Assembly (NCBI RefSeq): GCF_900187375.1
Contig: NZ_FYEW01000001.1
Location: 1,054,001-1,118,000 of the forward strand
DNA from: Hymenobacter gelipurpurascens
GTDB taxonomy: Bacteria; Bacteroidota; Bacteroidia; Cytophagales; Hymenobacteraceae
DNA length: 64,000 nucleotides
Direction: 5' to 3'
The position numbers and the translations under genes are program-made. The first letter of the stretch is position 1, and every line of letters starts with the position of its first letter. Positions 8,815 through 16,813 of this stretch are shown here, in pieces. The notes beneath the pieces are model-generated. The model was given only the letters and a program-made list of their open reading frames with translations, ran no database searches and was not told the DNA's origin.

Positions 8815-9234
8815 ATGCAAAAGCTAACCTGTACCATGCTGGTCGATGATGATCAGACGACCAATTACCTCAACCGAAAGTTGCTGGAGCGTTTAGCCAT
8901 TTCTGATAGAATACTGGTTGCCCACAACGGCCAAGAGGCGCTTGACATCCTCACGAACACCTGCCACCACGCCACGCCCAGCTGTCCGGTCCTGATCTTT
9001 CTGGACATCAAGATGCCGGTGATGAATGGGTTTGAGTTTATGGAAGCCTACCTGCAGCTTCCGCTGGCCCAGCAACACAGCATTATCATAGTGATTCTTA
9101 CCACCTCGTTGCATCCAGTTGACATGCAGCGCATTTCGCAGTTACCCGTATCTGGTTTTCTGAGTAAGCCCCTTAGCCGGGAGCACATCGACTCAGTTCT
9201 GCAGGAGCATTTCGCGCGCCAGCTGCCCGCGTAA
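8815..9234 (+). CDS. Single-domain response regulator (CheY-like)
   Basis: A 139-residue receiver domain with no output domain. It has the acidic pocket VDDDQTT at residues 10-16, the phosphoacceptor Asp at about 64 in IFLDIKMPVMNG, the switch Thr in ILTTS (about 96-97) and the conserved Lys at about 118 in FLSKPLS. The start at 8815 is taken because upstream residues from 8728 do not belong to the fold. Receivers of this kind relay phosphate to or from a separate histidine kinase; no kinase is adjacent (the nearest is at 53128), so the partner is unknown. The sequence NYLNRKLLERL is typical of Bacteroidota stand-alone receivers. Confidence 0.88.
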   Translation: MQKLTCTMLVDDDQTTNYLNRKLLERLAISDRILVAHNGQEALDILTNTCHHATPSCPVLIFLDIKMPVMNGFEFMEAYLQLPLAQQHSIIIVILTTSLHPVDMQRISQLPVSGFLSKPLSREHIDSVLQEHFARQLPA

Positions 9235-9352
9235 TTACGCCAACTGCGTTTTCAACTGGCCTAGGTGGCAACCGTGCTTTTCAAGAGGAAGCCGAACTAT
9301 TCAGGAAGCAAATAAATGATGCTTGCATAACAATTTCGTCACGCGTCCGTAT

Positions 9353-9360
9353 TACCTTTG
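9353..9360 (+). promoter_or_regulatory. Bacteroidota -7 box TACCTTTG
   Basis: An exact match to TAnnTTTG, 39 bp before the ATG at 9400. No good TTTG -33 box is seen at the usual spacing, so only the -7 element is claimed. Confidence 0.5.
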
Positions 9361-9399
9361 CATTCAATAAACTGATTTGCATCAACATACATTAATACC

Positions 9400-9537
9400 A
9401 TGAAAAAGAGCGCTGCTGCTGTTTCCTCGCTACTCTTTCTAGGTGGCCTGGGATCTTTAAGCTACCTAGCCGCCCAAGTGCGCGACCTGAACCTGTTTTT
9501 TGACCTTCGCGACGAAGAAGAGCTGCATTTCTGCTAA
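9400..9537 (+). CDS. 45-residue small membrane or secreted peptide
   Basis: An ATG at 9400 opens MKKSAAAVSSLLFLGGLG, a typical positively charged then hydrophobic leader, followed by SLSYLAAQVRDLNLF, FDLRDEEELHFC and a TAA at 9535-9537. It has its own -7 box (9353) and a strong terminator (9566), so it looks like an independent transcription unit. The mature tail is acidic and ends in a Cys. No family is recognised. It could be a small anchored regulator or just a short secreted peptide. Confidence 0.6.
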   Translation: MKKSAAAVSSLLFLGGLGSLSYLAAQVRDLNLFFDLRDEEELHFC

Positions 9538-9565
9538 GCCGTTTGCGCTTTGTTCTTATCAGCCC

Positions 9566-9597
9566 GGACCCTGCCCTCGGCAGGGTCCGTTGTTTTT
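9566..9597 (+). terminator. Intrinsic terminator
   Basis: Perfect stem GGACCCTGCC/GGCAGGGTCC with a 3-base loop CTC and a T-rich tail, 28 bp after the small ORF ending at 9537. The remaining 310 bp to 9910 hold two copies of the dispersed motif (9602, 9800) and no convincing gene. Confidence 0.88.
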
Positions 9598-9909
9598 ATG
9601 CTAGGCCACTTCACTGATCTGGCCAGCCGGGCTTACGGGCTTTTGCGGGCGGGCAGTAGGAGTTTCCTGGATTTTGCCTCACTTTGGGCTGAATTTTCCG
9701 TACTGGGTAATAATCTAGCTTTCAGCCTCAGACTGTTAGCCGAAGCCCACAAAAAAACCGTATCCATTCGGGCCGGTTTTCGGTACTTCACGCCAACGGT
9801 GGCCTACAGTGGGCTCACCGGTTTTCCTTTTCACCCGCTGAAAATGAAGCAGATTGACAGGAATATTTTCTGACAACGGCTTCAGTAAGCAGCGCAATAG
9901 TAGTGATTT

Positions 9910-10539
9910 ATGAATCTGACCAGCCTGAAAGAGCAGATCAGCTACATCATCGGGCGCGATATGGCCCGCAACTTCGCCCAACAAGGCCTCGACATTGATG
10001 TTGATACCTTTGCCCAGAGCATGAAAGAAGCCATGGGTGGTGAGCCAAGCCGTCTCAACCCCGAGCAGATGCAGGCCGCCATGCAGCAACTGCAGGAGCA
10101 GTTGGGTGGCGGCGAGGACCAAGATGAACCACAAGACTCTAATTCTATGAACAACAAAGCAGAAGGCGAAGCTTTCCTGGCCGAAAACAAGAGCAAGCAG
10201 GGCATCACTACACTGCCAAGTGGCCTACAGTACGAAGTCCTGACGGAAGGCACCGGCAAAAAGGCCGGCCCCAGTTCCTCAGTAACTACCCACTACCACG
10301 GCACGCTCATAAACGGTACGGTGTTCGACAGTTCCTACCAGCGCGGCCAGCCCGCTACCTTCGGTGTAAACCAGGTTATTGCTGGCTGGACAGAAGCCCT
10401 GCAGCTGATGCCCGAAGGCTCGAAGTGGCGCCTATACATCCCGTCGGACCTGGCCTACGGACGCCGTGGCGCCGGCCGCGACATCGGTCCCGACACCGCG
10501 TTGATTTTCGACGTGGAACTGCTGAAAGTTAACAACTAA
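9910..10539 (+). CDS. FKBP-type peptidyl-prolyl cis-trans isomerase
   Basis: A 209-residue isomerase with the two-part layout of Mip/FkpA/FklB proteins. Residues about 1-85 form the helical dimerisation domain (ISYIIGRDMARNFAQQGLDI, MKEAMGGE). Residues about 105-209 form the FKBP domain with GLQYEVLTEGTGKK, VTTHYHGTLINGTVFDSS, VIAGWTEALQLMPEGSKW, IPSDLAYG and IFDVELL; the aromatic pocket residues are present. No signal peptide is visible, so it may act in the cytoplasm, unlike many homologues. It catalyses proline isomerisation during folding. An Asp/Glu-rich segment (about 75-85) links the domains. Confidence 0.9.
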   Translation: MNLTSLKEQISYIIGRDMARNFAQQGLDIDVDTFAQSMKEAMGGEPSRLNPEQMQAAMQQLQEQLGGGEDQDEPQDSNSMNNKAEGEAFLAENKSKQGITTLPSGLQYEVLTEGTGKKAGPSSSVTTHYHGTLINGTVFDSSYQRGQPATFGVNQVIAGWTEALQLMPEGSKWRLYIPSDLAYGRRGAGRDIGPDTALIFDVELLKVNN

Positions 10540-10584
10540 GCACCCTTCGGTTGAAGGCCCCGCTGCCCCAGAGCTGCTGGCACC

Positions 10585-11262
10585 ATGTACATGGTACCGG
10601 GCTTACTAGGCGGCGGGGCCTCTTTCGTTATGCCCGATACGCCTCCCCTCCTGCCAGATGCTGCTCCCGAGGAGCAACCTGGAAATGACATGCCTTCACT
10701 AAGCACGTTACCTGGCCTAGCGGGAACTGCCGCATCCTCTTCCATTCCGGAACTTGGGTTTCAGCTACTCCCCCCACCTGCCCCCGAAGTGTTTCCGCTG
10801 GTGCGCAGCGAAGACGGGCGGATGGCCCTGACCAACGAGGCGCTGGAAGTGGATGGACAAACTGTAGGGTGGCGCGAGCTGGAGGCCGTAGATGTGCAGC
10901 CGGTGCGCTGGCTGTTGTGGTTTCTGCTGGGCGGTTTTACGCTGGCCGGCTTTATGCTCGCGTTTCTGCAAAACTGGCTCCGCACCATTCCTGCGGCGGC
11001 GGGTATGGCGGCCGGGGCGCTTCTGCTGGCCTTTGGAGCCCGCGGCTCCAACCGCTGGCGCCTGCATCGGCCGGGCCGCGAGGTGGCCTACTTTGCTCTG
11101 CCTGGCGCGGCCCGCAGCTGGCAGCAGCTAGCCGCCGAGGCCAACCGCCGCATCCGGCAGCGCCACGATGAGGCCGCCGCCAGTACTACCTATTGGATGC
11201 AGCGGGCTACCTGGCCTCCGGCGGCTCCTGGTTCGCTACCCACCACTGAGGATGGCTTCTAG
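10585..11262 (+). CDS. Two-helix membrane protein of unknown function
   Basis: A 225-residue protein with a disordered, Pro-rich N-terminal third, two adjacent transmembrane helices around residues 108-128 (WLLWFLLGGFTLAGFML) and 133-150 (PAAAGMAAGALLLAFGA), and a cytosolic C-terminal segment with AARSWQQLAAEANRRIRQRH. The segment before the helices, VDGQTVGWRELEAVDV, resembles the strand pattern of small PH-like membrane-associated domains, but I do not claim the family. It starts 45 bp after the FKBP gene and may be cotranscribed. An ATG at 10630 is an alternative start. Its TAG stop at 11260-11262 lies inside a copy of the dispersed motif. Confidence 0.6.
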   Translation: MYMVPGLLGGGASFVMPDTPPLLPDAAPEEQPGNDMPSLSTLPGLAGTAASSSIPELGFQLLPPPAPEVFPLVRSEDGRMALTNEALEVDGQTVGWRELEAVDVQPVRWLLWFLLGGFTLAGFMLAFLQNWLRTIPAAAGMAAGALLLAFGARGSNRWRLHRPGREVAYFALPGAARSWQQLAAEANRRIRQRHDEAAASTTYWMQRATWPPAAPGSLPTTEDGF

Positions 11263-11336
11263 GCCACTTCTCTTCACTTGCCGGTAGTTCTGCTGTTGTA
11301 GCGCAGGCTCCTTAAGCGACAACAACTACCTTTGGC

Positions 11337-11344
11337 GCCGCTTT
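11337..11344 (+). promoter_or_regulatory. Bacteroidota -7 box TACCTTTG (kup)
   Basis: Exact TAnnTTTG match, 30 bp upstream of the kup start codon. A clear -33 box is not seen. Confidence 0.5.
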
Positions 11345-11374
11345 ACCACACGCTATTTCCTTTTCACTCCTCTC

Positions 11375-13345
11375 ATGGACGCAAAACATCAGCTAGACGC
11401 CAAACACCCGCATACTGCGGTGTCAACGGCCGGCTTGCTTATTGCCCTCGGTATTATCTACGGGGATATTGGAACGTCGCCCCTGTACGTGATGAAATCC
11501 ATCATTCAGTCGCAGTCGGTGAACCCTGGGCAGATTGATCCGCATCTGGTGTACGGCGGTATTTCCTGCGTTTTCTGGACGCTCACGCTCCAGACCACCA
11601 TCAAGTACGTTCTGCTCACGCTCAATGCCGATAACAACGGGGAAGGCGGCATTTTCTCGCTTTATGCTCTGGTGCGGCGGCGGGCGGCTTGGCTAACCAT
11701 TCCGGCCATTATTGGGGGCTCGGCGCTGCTGGCCGATGGGGTCATCACGCCTCCTATTTCGGTTTCCTCTGCTATCGAGGGCCTGGAAGCGGTGTACCCG
11801 CATATCCCGACTGTGCCAATTGTCATTGGCATTCTGATGGCTTTATTCCTGCTGCAGAGCTTTGGAACCCAGATTGTAGGCAAGGCCTTCGGACCGATTA
11901 TGATGGTCTGGTTTTCGATGCTGGGCGTCCTGGGCGGTTCCTGGATTGCCCAACACCCCCAAATTCTGAAGGCCCTCAATCCCTACTATGCCTACGATCT
12001 GCTGGTGAACTACCCCGGTGGTTTCTGGCTGTTGGGCGCTGTGTTCCTGTGCACCACCGGGGCCGAGGCATTGTATTCCGACCTAGGCCACTGCGGCAAA
12101 GGCAACATCCGCATCAGCTGGATCTTTGTAAAAACCGCGTTGGTCCTCAACTACATGGGCCAGGGCGCCTGGCTGATTACCCACCAGGGCGAAATGCTCA
12201 AAGGCCGCAACCCGTTCTATGAGCTGATGCCGGAATGGTTTCTGCTCATTGGTATCGGTATTGCCACCATTGCGGCCATCATTGCCTCGCAGGCCCTCAT
12301 CACGGGCTCGTTTACGCTGGTGGCTGAGGCTATCCGCCTGAATATGTGGCCCAAAGTGAAGCTCAACTACCCCACCGATGTGAAAGGTCAGCTCTATGTG
12401 CCCAGCATGAACCGGCTGCTGCTCATCGGCTGTATTGGCGTGGTGCTGTACTTCCAGCGCTCCGAAAACATGGAAGCGGCCTACGGTCTGGCCATCACGC
12501 TTACTATGCTCATGACCACGCTGCTCCTGACTATGTGGCTGCGCTCGAAGAAAGTACCGATGGCAGCTATTGTGCTGTTTGTGCTGGTGTATGGTGCTAT
12601 TGAGGGCTCTTTCCTGATTGCCAACCTCATCAAGTTCCCGCACGGAGGCTGGGTGTCCCTGGCTATTGGGGCAGCGCTTATGGCCGTGATGTACGTGTGG
12701 CTGCGGGCTTACTACATCAAGCGCCGCCTCACGGAATTTGTGAAGATTGAGCCCTACATGGATGCGCTCAAGCAGCTCTCTGACGACGAAACGGTTTCCA
12801 AGTATGCCACGCACCTCGTGTTCATGAGCTCTGCTGAACGCGCCACGGAAATAGAATCGAAAATCATCTACTCCATATTCCAGAAGCGCCCGAAGCGCGC
12901 CGATATCTACTGGTTTGTGCACGTAGACACCACCGACGAGCCGTATACCATGGAATACAAGGTAACGGAGCTGGCCCCCGACGATGCCTTCCGCATCACG
13001 TTCCGGCTGGGTTTCCGGGTGGAGCAGCGCATCAACCTGTACTTCCGCAAAGTGGTGGAAGACCTGGTGCGCAACAAAGAGGTAGATATCACCTCCCGCT
13101 ACGAATCCTTGAGCAAGCAGCACGTAACCGGTGACTTCCGCTTTGTAGTGCTGGAAAAATTCCTGTCGGTTGAAAACGAATTTCCGCTCATTGAGAAGCT
13201 CGTTATGCAGGCATACTTCTACATCAAGCAGTTCATTGCGTCGGAAGACAAGTACTTCGGCTTGGATACCAGCTCGGTGAAAGTAGAAAAGGTGCCGCTG
13301 GTTATTACCCCCGTCCGCGACGTTGCGCTGAAGCGTATCAGCTAA
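11375..13345 (+). CDS. kup: KUP/HAK/KT-type potassium uptake permease
   Basis: A 656-residue membrane protein matching Kup over its whole length. The first helix region shows the family signature LGIIYGDIGTSPLYVMKSI at about residues 25-43, followed by about eleven further hydrophobic segments, including LLADGVITPPISVSSAIEG, GAVFLCTTGAEALYSDLGHC and LITGSFTLVAEAIRLNMWP. A soluble C-terminal domain of about 190 residues follows. Kup imports potassium with protons across the inner membrane, mainly at low pH or under osmotic stress. It has its own -7 box and terminator, so it is a single-gene unit. Length is slightly above the E. coli protein, as usual for Bacteroidota. Confidence 0.95.
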   Translation: MDAKHQLDAKHPHTAVSTAGLLIALGIIYGDIGTSPLYVMKSIIQSQSVNPGQIDPHLVYGGISCVFWTLTLQTTIKYVLLTLNADNNGEGGIFSLYALVRRRAAWLTIPAIIGGSALLADGVITPPISVSSAIEGLEAVYPHIPTVPIVIGILMALFLLQSFGTQIVGKAFGPIMMVWFSMLGVLGGSWIAQHPQILKALNPYYAYDLLVNYPGGFWLLGAVFLCTTGAEALYSDLGHCGKGNIRISWIFVKTALVLNYMGQGAWLITHQGEMLKGRNPFYELMPEWFLLIGIGIATIAAIIASQALITGSFTLVAEAIRLNMWPKVKLNYPTDVKGQLYVPSMNRLLLIGCIGVVLYFQRSENMEAAYGLAITLTMLMTTLLLTMWLRSKKVPMAAIVLFVLVYGAIEGSFLIANLIKFPHGGWVSLAIGAALMAVMYVWLRAYYIKRRLTEFVKIEPYMDALKQLSDDETVSKYATHLVFMSSAERATEIESKIIYSIFQKRPKRADIYWFVHVDTTDEPYTMEYKVTELAPDDAFRITFRLGFRVEQRINLYFRKVVEDLVRNKEVDITSRYESLSKQHVTGDFRFVVLEKFLSVENEFPLIEKLVMQAYFYIKQFIASEDKYFGLDTSSVKVEKVPLVITPVRDVALKRIS

Positions 13346-13390
13346 CCTCGCCAACCTCCGGAAATACCCGGAATGTCAGCTTTTCAGTAA

Positions 13391-13421
13391 ACGCCCTGCT
13401 ACCTAGTAGCAGGGCGTTTTT
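13391..13421 (+). terminator. Intrinsic terminator of kup
   Basis: Stem ACGCCCTGCTA/TAGCAGGGCGT with a 5-base loop and five T, 45 bp after the kup stop. Confidence 0.9.
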
Positions 13422-13558
13422 ATGTACCAATGCCTCTGGTTGGCCCTGAGCCGAGCCCGGTTGGCGCCACATCGGTAGCACCAGCAGCAGCTTGGGTTGG
13501 GGCCGCATAGAGGTGGCCGACATTACGAAGGGTCTTCTGCTGTAGGCCACTTCGGCAA

Positions 13559-13604
13559 CCAACAAAAAGGCCCTGTGCAGTACTGCACAGGGCCTTTTTG
13601 TTGG
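13559..13604. terminator. Perfect 46-bp palindromic terminator
   Basis: Bases 13559-13581 are the exact reverse complement of 13582-13604, with A-rich and T-rich outer ends (AAAAAGGCCCTGTGCAG and its complement). It lies between convergent kup and the M61 gene and most likely ends the M61 transcript on the minus strand. Confidence 0.85.
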
Positions 13605-13622
13605 TTGATTAGTCCGAAGGAA

Positions 13623-15428
13623 TTAACGCACGGGCAACCATTTATTGAATACGGTTTGCTGCTCCGCAGTAGGGCTGGTTTGTCGCTCAATGCGGTAGCG
13701 GCTTGCGGGGTTTGCCAGCAGTGGCAAAGCAATTTCCTTAGTTTGGCCGTCGCGGGAAACCAGCAGTTTCACGGTGGAGCCCACGGCGCGGTTTGCCAGC
13801 AGCTTATTGGGGTCGTCGTTTACCCGCACGTCGTCAATGGCCAGAATTTCGTCGCCTACACTAAGGCCGCCTTGCCAGGCACTTCCGTTGCGCGCCACGC
13901 TCGATACGGTTTGCTTACCACCTGCCGAGCTAACGGTGGCGCCCAGCGCCACATCGGTAGCAGGTGCGGGCGTCACGTTCAGCTTCAGGCCGGCATACCC
14001 CAGAGCGGTTTCGTAGGGCAGCGTTTCGGTGCCATATACATAGCGACGGAAGAAATCATCGAAGCGGCGGCCGGCTACTTTGGCCACGGCATCCTGATAT
14101 TCCTCATCCGTAAAGCCCCGGCCCAGCTTTTTGTAATACTGGTCGTAGAGGTAGCGCATCACATCATCGAGGTGCTTCTGGCCTTTGGTTACCTGAATGA
14201 TCATCAGGTCCAATACTGCTCCAATTACTTCGCCTTTATCATAATAGCTGATGCCGGTATTCGAAGAGTTTTCGTTGGGACGGTAGTACTTGATCCAGGC
14301 ATCGTAGCTCGACTCGGCGGCCGACTGCTGCTTATTACCGGGTGTGTTTTCTACGCGGTTGATGCCGTTGCTCAGGTCGCCGAGGTACTCATCGGGTGAC
14401 AGGAAGCCGGCGCGCTGCGTAATCAGGTTGGAGAAATATTCGGTGCCGCCTTCGCTAACCCACAGCATGTGCGTGTAGTTCTCGTTGTCATAGTCAAACG
14501 GACCCAGCGCAATCGGGCGGATACGCTTCACGTTCCAGAGGTGGAAATACTCGTGCGCCACTAGGCCCAGGAAGCCCTTCCAGCCCGCCTCCGATGAATA
14601 CGCATTGCGCGACACCGACAGCGTAGTGGAGAACAGGTGCTCTAGGCCACCCGTACCCCGGTCAATATTGTGCACAATGAAGGTGTAACGGTCCAGGGGA
14701 TTCTGGCCCACCACGCGCTGGGCTTCCTCGCATACGCGCTGCATGTCGCGCGTGAGGCGGGTTTCATCTACTTTCGGGTCGCCGAACATGGCCACGGTAT
14801 GCGGCGTGCCATAGGCCGTGAAGGTGTAAATTTTCTGATTGCCGATTTCGATGGGAGAATCGGCCAGCTCGTCATAATTGGAGGAGGTGAACGTGAACGT
14901 GCCACCGGCCGGTTTCAGGCTAGTGCTCACCTGCGTCCAGCCCTGGGCGGGTTTCACTTCCAGGGTGCTGGCCAGCTGCTTGGCATCGGCCGGGTACATG
15001 AACACGCTGCTGCCGTTGAGGTAGCCGTGGGCCGCATCAATAAAGCTGGTGCGCACACTTAGCTCGAAGGCATACACGCGGTAGTTTACCTTGAAGTCCT
15101 TGCCTTTGGCGTGGTACACACGCCAGGTGTTCTTGCTCACCTTTTCGGTGCGCAGCTTTTCGCTGCCTGCAGAAGCCTGGAAGCCCTCTACGTTTTTGGC
15201 AAACTCCCGAACCAGGTAAGAGCCGGGCGCCCACACGGGCATTTTCAGGTCGGTATAGGCTTTGCTGAAACCACCGAGCGTCATTTCCACCTCAAAGTAG
15301 TGGGTTTGCGGCGCTGGCATCGATAAGGTGTAGCGCAACGAGGGCGAAGCCGCTGCCGCCGGGGTGTACTGGCTCAGCAGCAACACCAGCGCCGCCGCCA
15401 GCAGGAGGCGGATACGGGAATGAAGCAT
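13623..15428 (-). CDS. Secreted M61-family aminopeptidase with PDZ domain
   Basis: A 601-residue exported peptidase. The signal peptide is MLHSRIRLLLAAALVLLLSQ. An N-terminal beta domain (about 30-190) is followed by the zinc site LVAHEYFHLWNVKRIRP near residue 290 with the HExxH motif, then the second-shell region MLWVSEGGTEYFSNL, which supplies the third ligand Glu. YDKGEVIGAVLDLMI follows. The C-terminal part (about 490-580) is a PDZ domain with GGLSVGDEILAIDDVRV. M61 enzymes such as glycyl aminopeptidase trim N-terminal Gly or Ala from peptides in the periplasm. It is monocistronic between two terminators and a divergent hydrolase gene. Confidence 0.9.
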   Translation of the reverse strand: MLHSRIRLLLAAALVLLLSQYTPAAAASPSLRYTLSMPAPQTHYFEVEMTLGGFSKAYTDLKMPVWAPGSYLVREFAKNVEGFQASAGSEKLRTEKVSKNTWRVYHAKGKDFKVNYRVYAFELSVRTSFIDAAHGYLNGSSVFMYPADAKQLASTLEVKPAQGWTQVSTSLKPAGGTFTFTSSNYDELADSPIEIGNQKIYTFTAYGTPHTVAMFGDPKVDETRLTRDMQRVCEEAQRVVGQNPLDRYTFIVHNIDRGTGGLEHLFSTTLSVSRNAYSSEAGWKGFLGLVAHEYFHLWNVKRIRPIALGPFDYDNENYTHMLWVSEGGTEYFSNLITQRAGFLSPDEYLGDLSNGINRVENTPGNKQQSAAESSYDAWIKYYRPNENSSNTGISYYDKGEVIGAVLDLMIIQVTKGQKHLDDVMRYLYDQYYKKLGRGFTDEEYQDAVAKVAGRRFDDFFRRYVYGTETLPYETALGYAGLKLNVTPAPATDVALGATVSSAGGKQTVSSVARNGSAWQGGLSVGDEILAIDDVRVNDDPNKLLANRAVGSTVKLLVSRDGQTKEIALPLLANPASRYRIERQTSPTAEQQTVFNKWLPVR

Positions 15429-15639
15429 GTTTCTGGGAAAGATTGAAGGATGGAGAAACGGATGACTGGCCTAGAATACCACGGCCGGGCCGCCAAAGAA
15501 CGGGGAAAACAGCCGGAGGCTGCAAGCCTAGCCCGAAATTTGCGCCGCCTTACGTACCCCTGGCCTAGGCCAGGAGCGGAACCTCAACCGTGCCCCGCCC
15601 GTTACGGAAGCAAATCCTGGCTCCTGCCACCCCTAACTT

Positions 15640-16200
15640 ATGCGTTACGTCTGGTTTGTATTTCTGACTTTGGCGACGCTGCTTCTCGGCCGTTTAGCGT
15701 GGGTAAGCCTGCATTCGGCTCCAACTTCCCTCGCCGCCACTAGCACCGCGCCACCCGTTGCGGCCAAGCAGGTGGCCTACGTAGTCACGAAGCGCCCCCT
15801 AGCCCGCGCCGATAGCGTGGTAGCGTTTGCCATGCGCCAGCTGGGCACCAACTACTGCTACGCCGGCAGCACTCCCGAAACGGGTTTCGACTGTTCGGGC
15901 TTCGTGAACTACGTGTTTGCCCGCTACAAAATCCCGGTACCTCACTCCACTGCCCTGCTCATCAGTATTGGCCAGGCGGTGCCGCGTACGGAGGCCCGGC
16001 GCGGCGATATAGTCGTGTTCACGGGTACCGCCACTACTTCTACCACCCCAGGCCACGCGGGCATCGTTATTTCCAACCCCGGCGAGCCTCTGAAGTTTGT
16101 GCACTCCTCCTCGGCCCGCCGCGAGTCGGGCGTCAAAGTCAGTCAGGTAGAAGGCACCGATTATGAGCGCCGCTTTATGCAAGTGCGCCGCGTGCTCTAA
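15640..16200 (+). CDS. NlpC/P60 (C40) cell-wall endopeptidase
   Basis: A 186-residue exported protein. The N-terminal MRYVWFVFLTLATLLLGRLA is a signal peptide or anchor. The NlpC/P60 domain spans about residues 65-186: QLGTNYCYAGSTPETGFDCSGFV with the catalytic Cys, PHSTALL, RRGDIVVFTG and GHAGIVI with the catalytic His; a polar third residue should follow near FVHSSS. Such enzymes cleave D-Glu-diaminopimelate bonds in peptidoglycan stems. It has no extra binding domain. It is divergent from the M61 gene, with a palindromic TGGCCTAGGCCA at 15561 in the shared upstream region. Confidence 0.87.
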   Translation: MRYVWFVFLTLATLLLGRLAWVSLHSAPTSLAATSTAPPVAAKQVAYVVTKRPLARADSVVAFAMRQLGTNYCYAGSTPETGFDCSGFVNYVFARYKIPVPHSTALLISIGQAVPRTEARRGDIVVFTGTATTSTTPGHAGIVISNPGEPLKFVHSSSARRESGVKVSQVEGTDYERRFMQVRRVL

Positions 16201-16243
16201 GCAGTGACATGGTGAATTTGCCGTTCGACTAGCCTAGCGGTTC

Positions 16244-16393
16244 TGTCATTGCGAGCGGAGCGAAGTAATCTTTCCTTCCAGTTGCCCTAACTCCTGGCCT
16301 ATCTCCGACGCGGAAGTAAGGGCTTTTGCATTGGTCAACGGCTCGTGCAACGGCAAAGGAAAGATTGCTTCGTCCTTTGTCCTCGCAATGACA
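16244..16393. repeat. MITE-like inverted-repeat element, copy 1
   Basis: The left end begins TGTCATTGCGAGCGGAGCGA and the right end is its imperfect reverse complement, ending CCTCGCAATGACA at 16393. The ends continue as AATCTTTCC/GGAAAGATT. The interior carries GGAAGTAAGGGCTTTT, shared with the copy at 33751-33921. At about 150 bp with no coding capacity, it fits a non-autonomous miniature element or a large REP-like intergenic repeat. Some bases differ between its arms, so it is older than the copy at 33751. Confidence 0.75.
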
Positions 16394-16427
16394 CTTTCTA
16401 GGCCACTCTCCACTTCCTAATTTTTAT

Positions 16428-16491
16428 AAAAAAGCGATGCCCGGACCGCCTATGCAGAACCTCTGGGAGGCTGCTGGGCGAACCGGGCATC
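16428..16491 (-). terminator. Extended hairpin terminator of the candidate RNA
   Basis: On the minus strand GATGCCCGG pairs with CCGGGCATC, the stem continues through TCGCC/GGCGG, GCAG/CTGC and CCTC/GAGG, and is followed by GC and six T. It is far longer than a normal terminator and may also be a functional domain of the RNA. Confidence 0.75.
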
Positions 16492-16615
16492 TAATCCTTC
16501 AAATCTTACCAAGCGATGAGTCTGGGGTACAGCCCCATCATCCACTTAAGTTGTAAGACCTTGCCAGAATGCGGGAACATCTCAAATAGGAGCGAGTTCC
16601 GCGCGAAAGCTGTTG

Positions 16616-16687
16616 TTAAGCGCGTCCGGCGGTGAAGCGGACTACATTCGACAGGCTTGGCAGGATTTGTTTGGGACTACTAGACAT
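16616..16687 (-). CDS. 23-codon ORF with perfect Shine-Dalgarno
   Basis: ATG at 16687-16685 opens MSSSPKQILPSLSNVVRF and ends at TAA 16618-16616. It is preceded by AGAAAGGAGGT (16703-16693), eleven bases complementary to the usual 3' end of bacterial 16S rRNA, with a six-base spacer TACAAA. This is remarkable in Bacteroidota, where the anti-Shine-Dalgarno is normally sequestered in the ribosome and such sites are rare. The peptide has no membrane segment and no family I recognise. It may be a leader, a real microprotein, or a ribosome-loading site on a regulatory RNA. Confidence 0.45.
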   Translation of the reverse strand: MSSSPKQILPSLSNVVRFTAGRA

Positions 16688-16692
16688 TTTGT

Positions 16693-16703
16693 ACCTCCTT
16701 TCT
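16693..16703 (-). promoter_or_regulatory. Extended Shine-Dalgarno AGAAAGGAGGT
   Basis: Eleven bases complementary to the conserved 16S rRNA tail, six bases before the ATG at 16687. I saw no comparable site ahead of the other genes in the window. Confidence 0.7.
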
Positions 16704-16783
16704 TTAGATCCGACATAACCCGGGCTTCGCTTCCCAGCACCTTAGGGCCGCTAGGCGGGGGCTGTAGCACTCGCTACAGTTAG

Positions 16784-16813
16784 TAAAGTTAAAAGCCCAC
16801 CGGATGGTTCAAA
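16784..16813 (-). promoter_or_regulatory. Bacteroidota-type promoter of the candidate RNA
   Basis: On the minus strand TTTG (16813-16810) and TAACTTTA (16791-16784) are separated by 18 bases, matching TTTG-N17-23-TAnnTTTG except for the last base. Confidence 0.5.

Larger units (their letters stand above)
16434..16778 (-). ncRNA. Candidate structured RNA, possibly dual-function
   Basis: No conventional gene lies in this 345-bp minus-strand stretch, but it is organised like a transcript. It has a promoter-like pair upstream (16784-16813), a first hairpin CTGTAGC/GCTACAG, a strong Shine-Dalgarno with a 23-codon ORF, several further stems (GTCCG/CGGAC; CGCGC/GCGCG; nested TCTTAC/GTAAGA around GATGA/TCATC and GGGG/CCCC), and a long terminal hairpin with a T tail. 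I checked it against tmRNA, RNase P RNA, SRP RNA and 6S and found none of their signature sequences. Start is estimated from the -7 box. It could be an unknown regulatory RNA or the mRNA of a small peptide. Confidence 0.5.

Noticed and set aside
9550..9873. 107-codon plus-strand ORF
   Set aside because: It runs through the intrinsic terminator at 9566 and has no coding character.
12083..13354. 423-codon open frame opposite kup
   Set aside because: Antisense to a full-length Kup protein with all family motifs; no recognisable domain.
16693..16703. ACCTCCTTTCT on the plus strand, identical to a 16S rRNA tail
   Set aside because: No other rRNA sequence is nearby. It is the reverse of a Shine-Dalgarno in the minus-strand candidate RNA.
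16434..16778. Candidate RNA as tmRNA, RNase P, SRP or 6S RNA
   Set aside because: No tag-peptide end, no GAGGAAAGTCCGGGC or ACAGA block, no SRP tetraloop region and no 6S-type end pairing could be found by eye.
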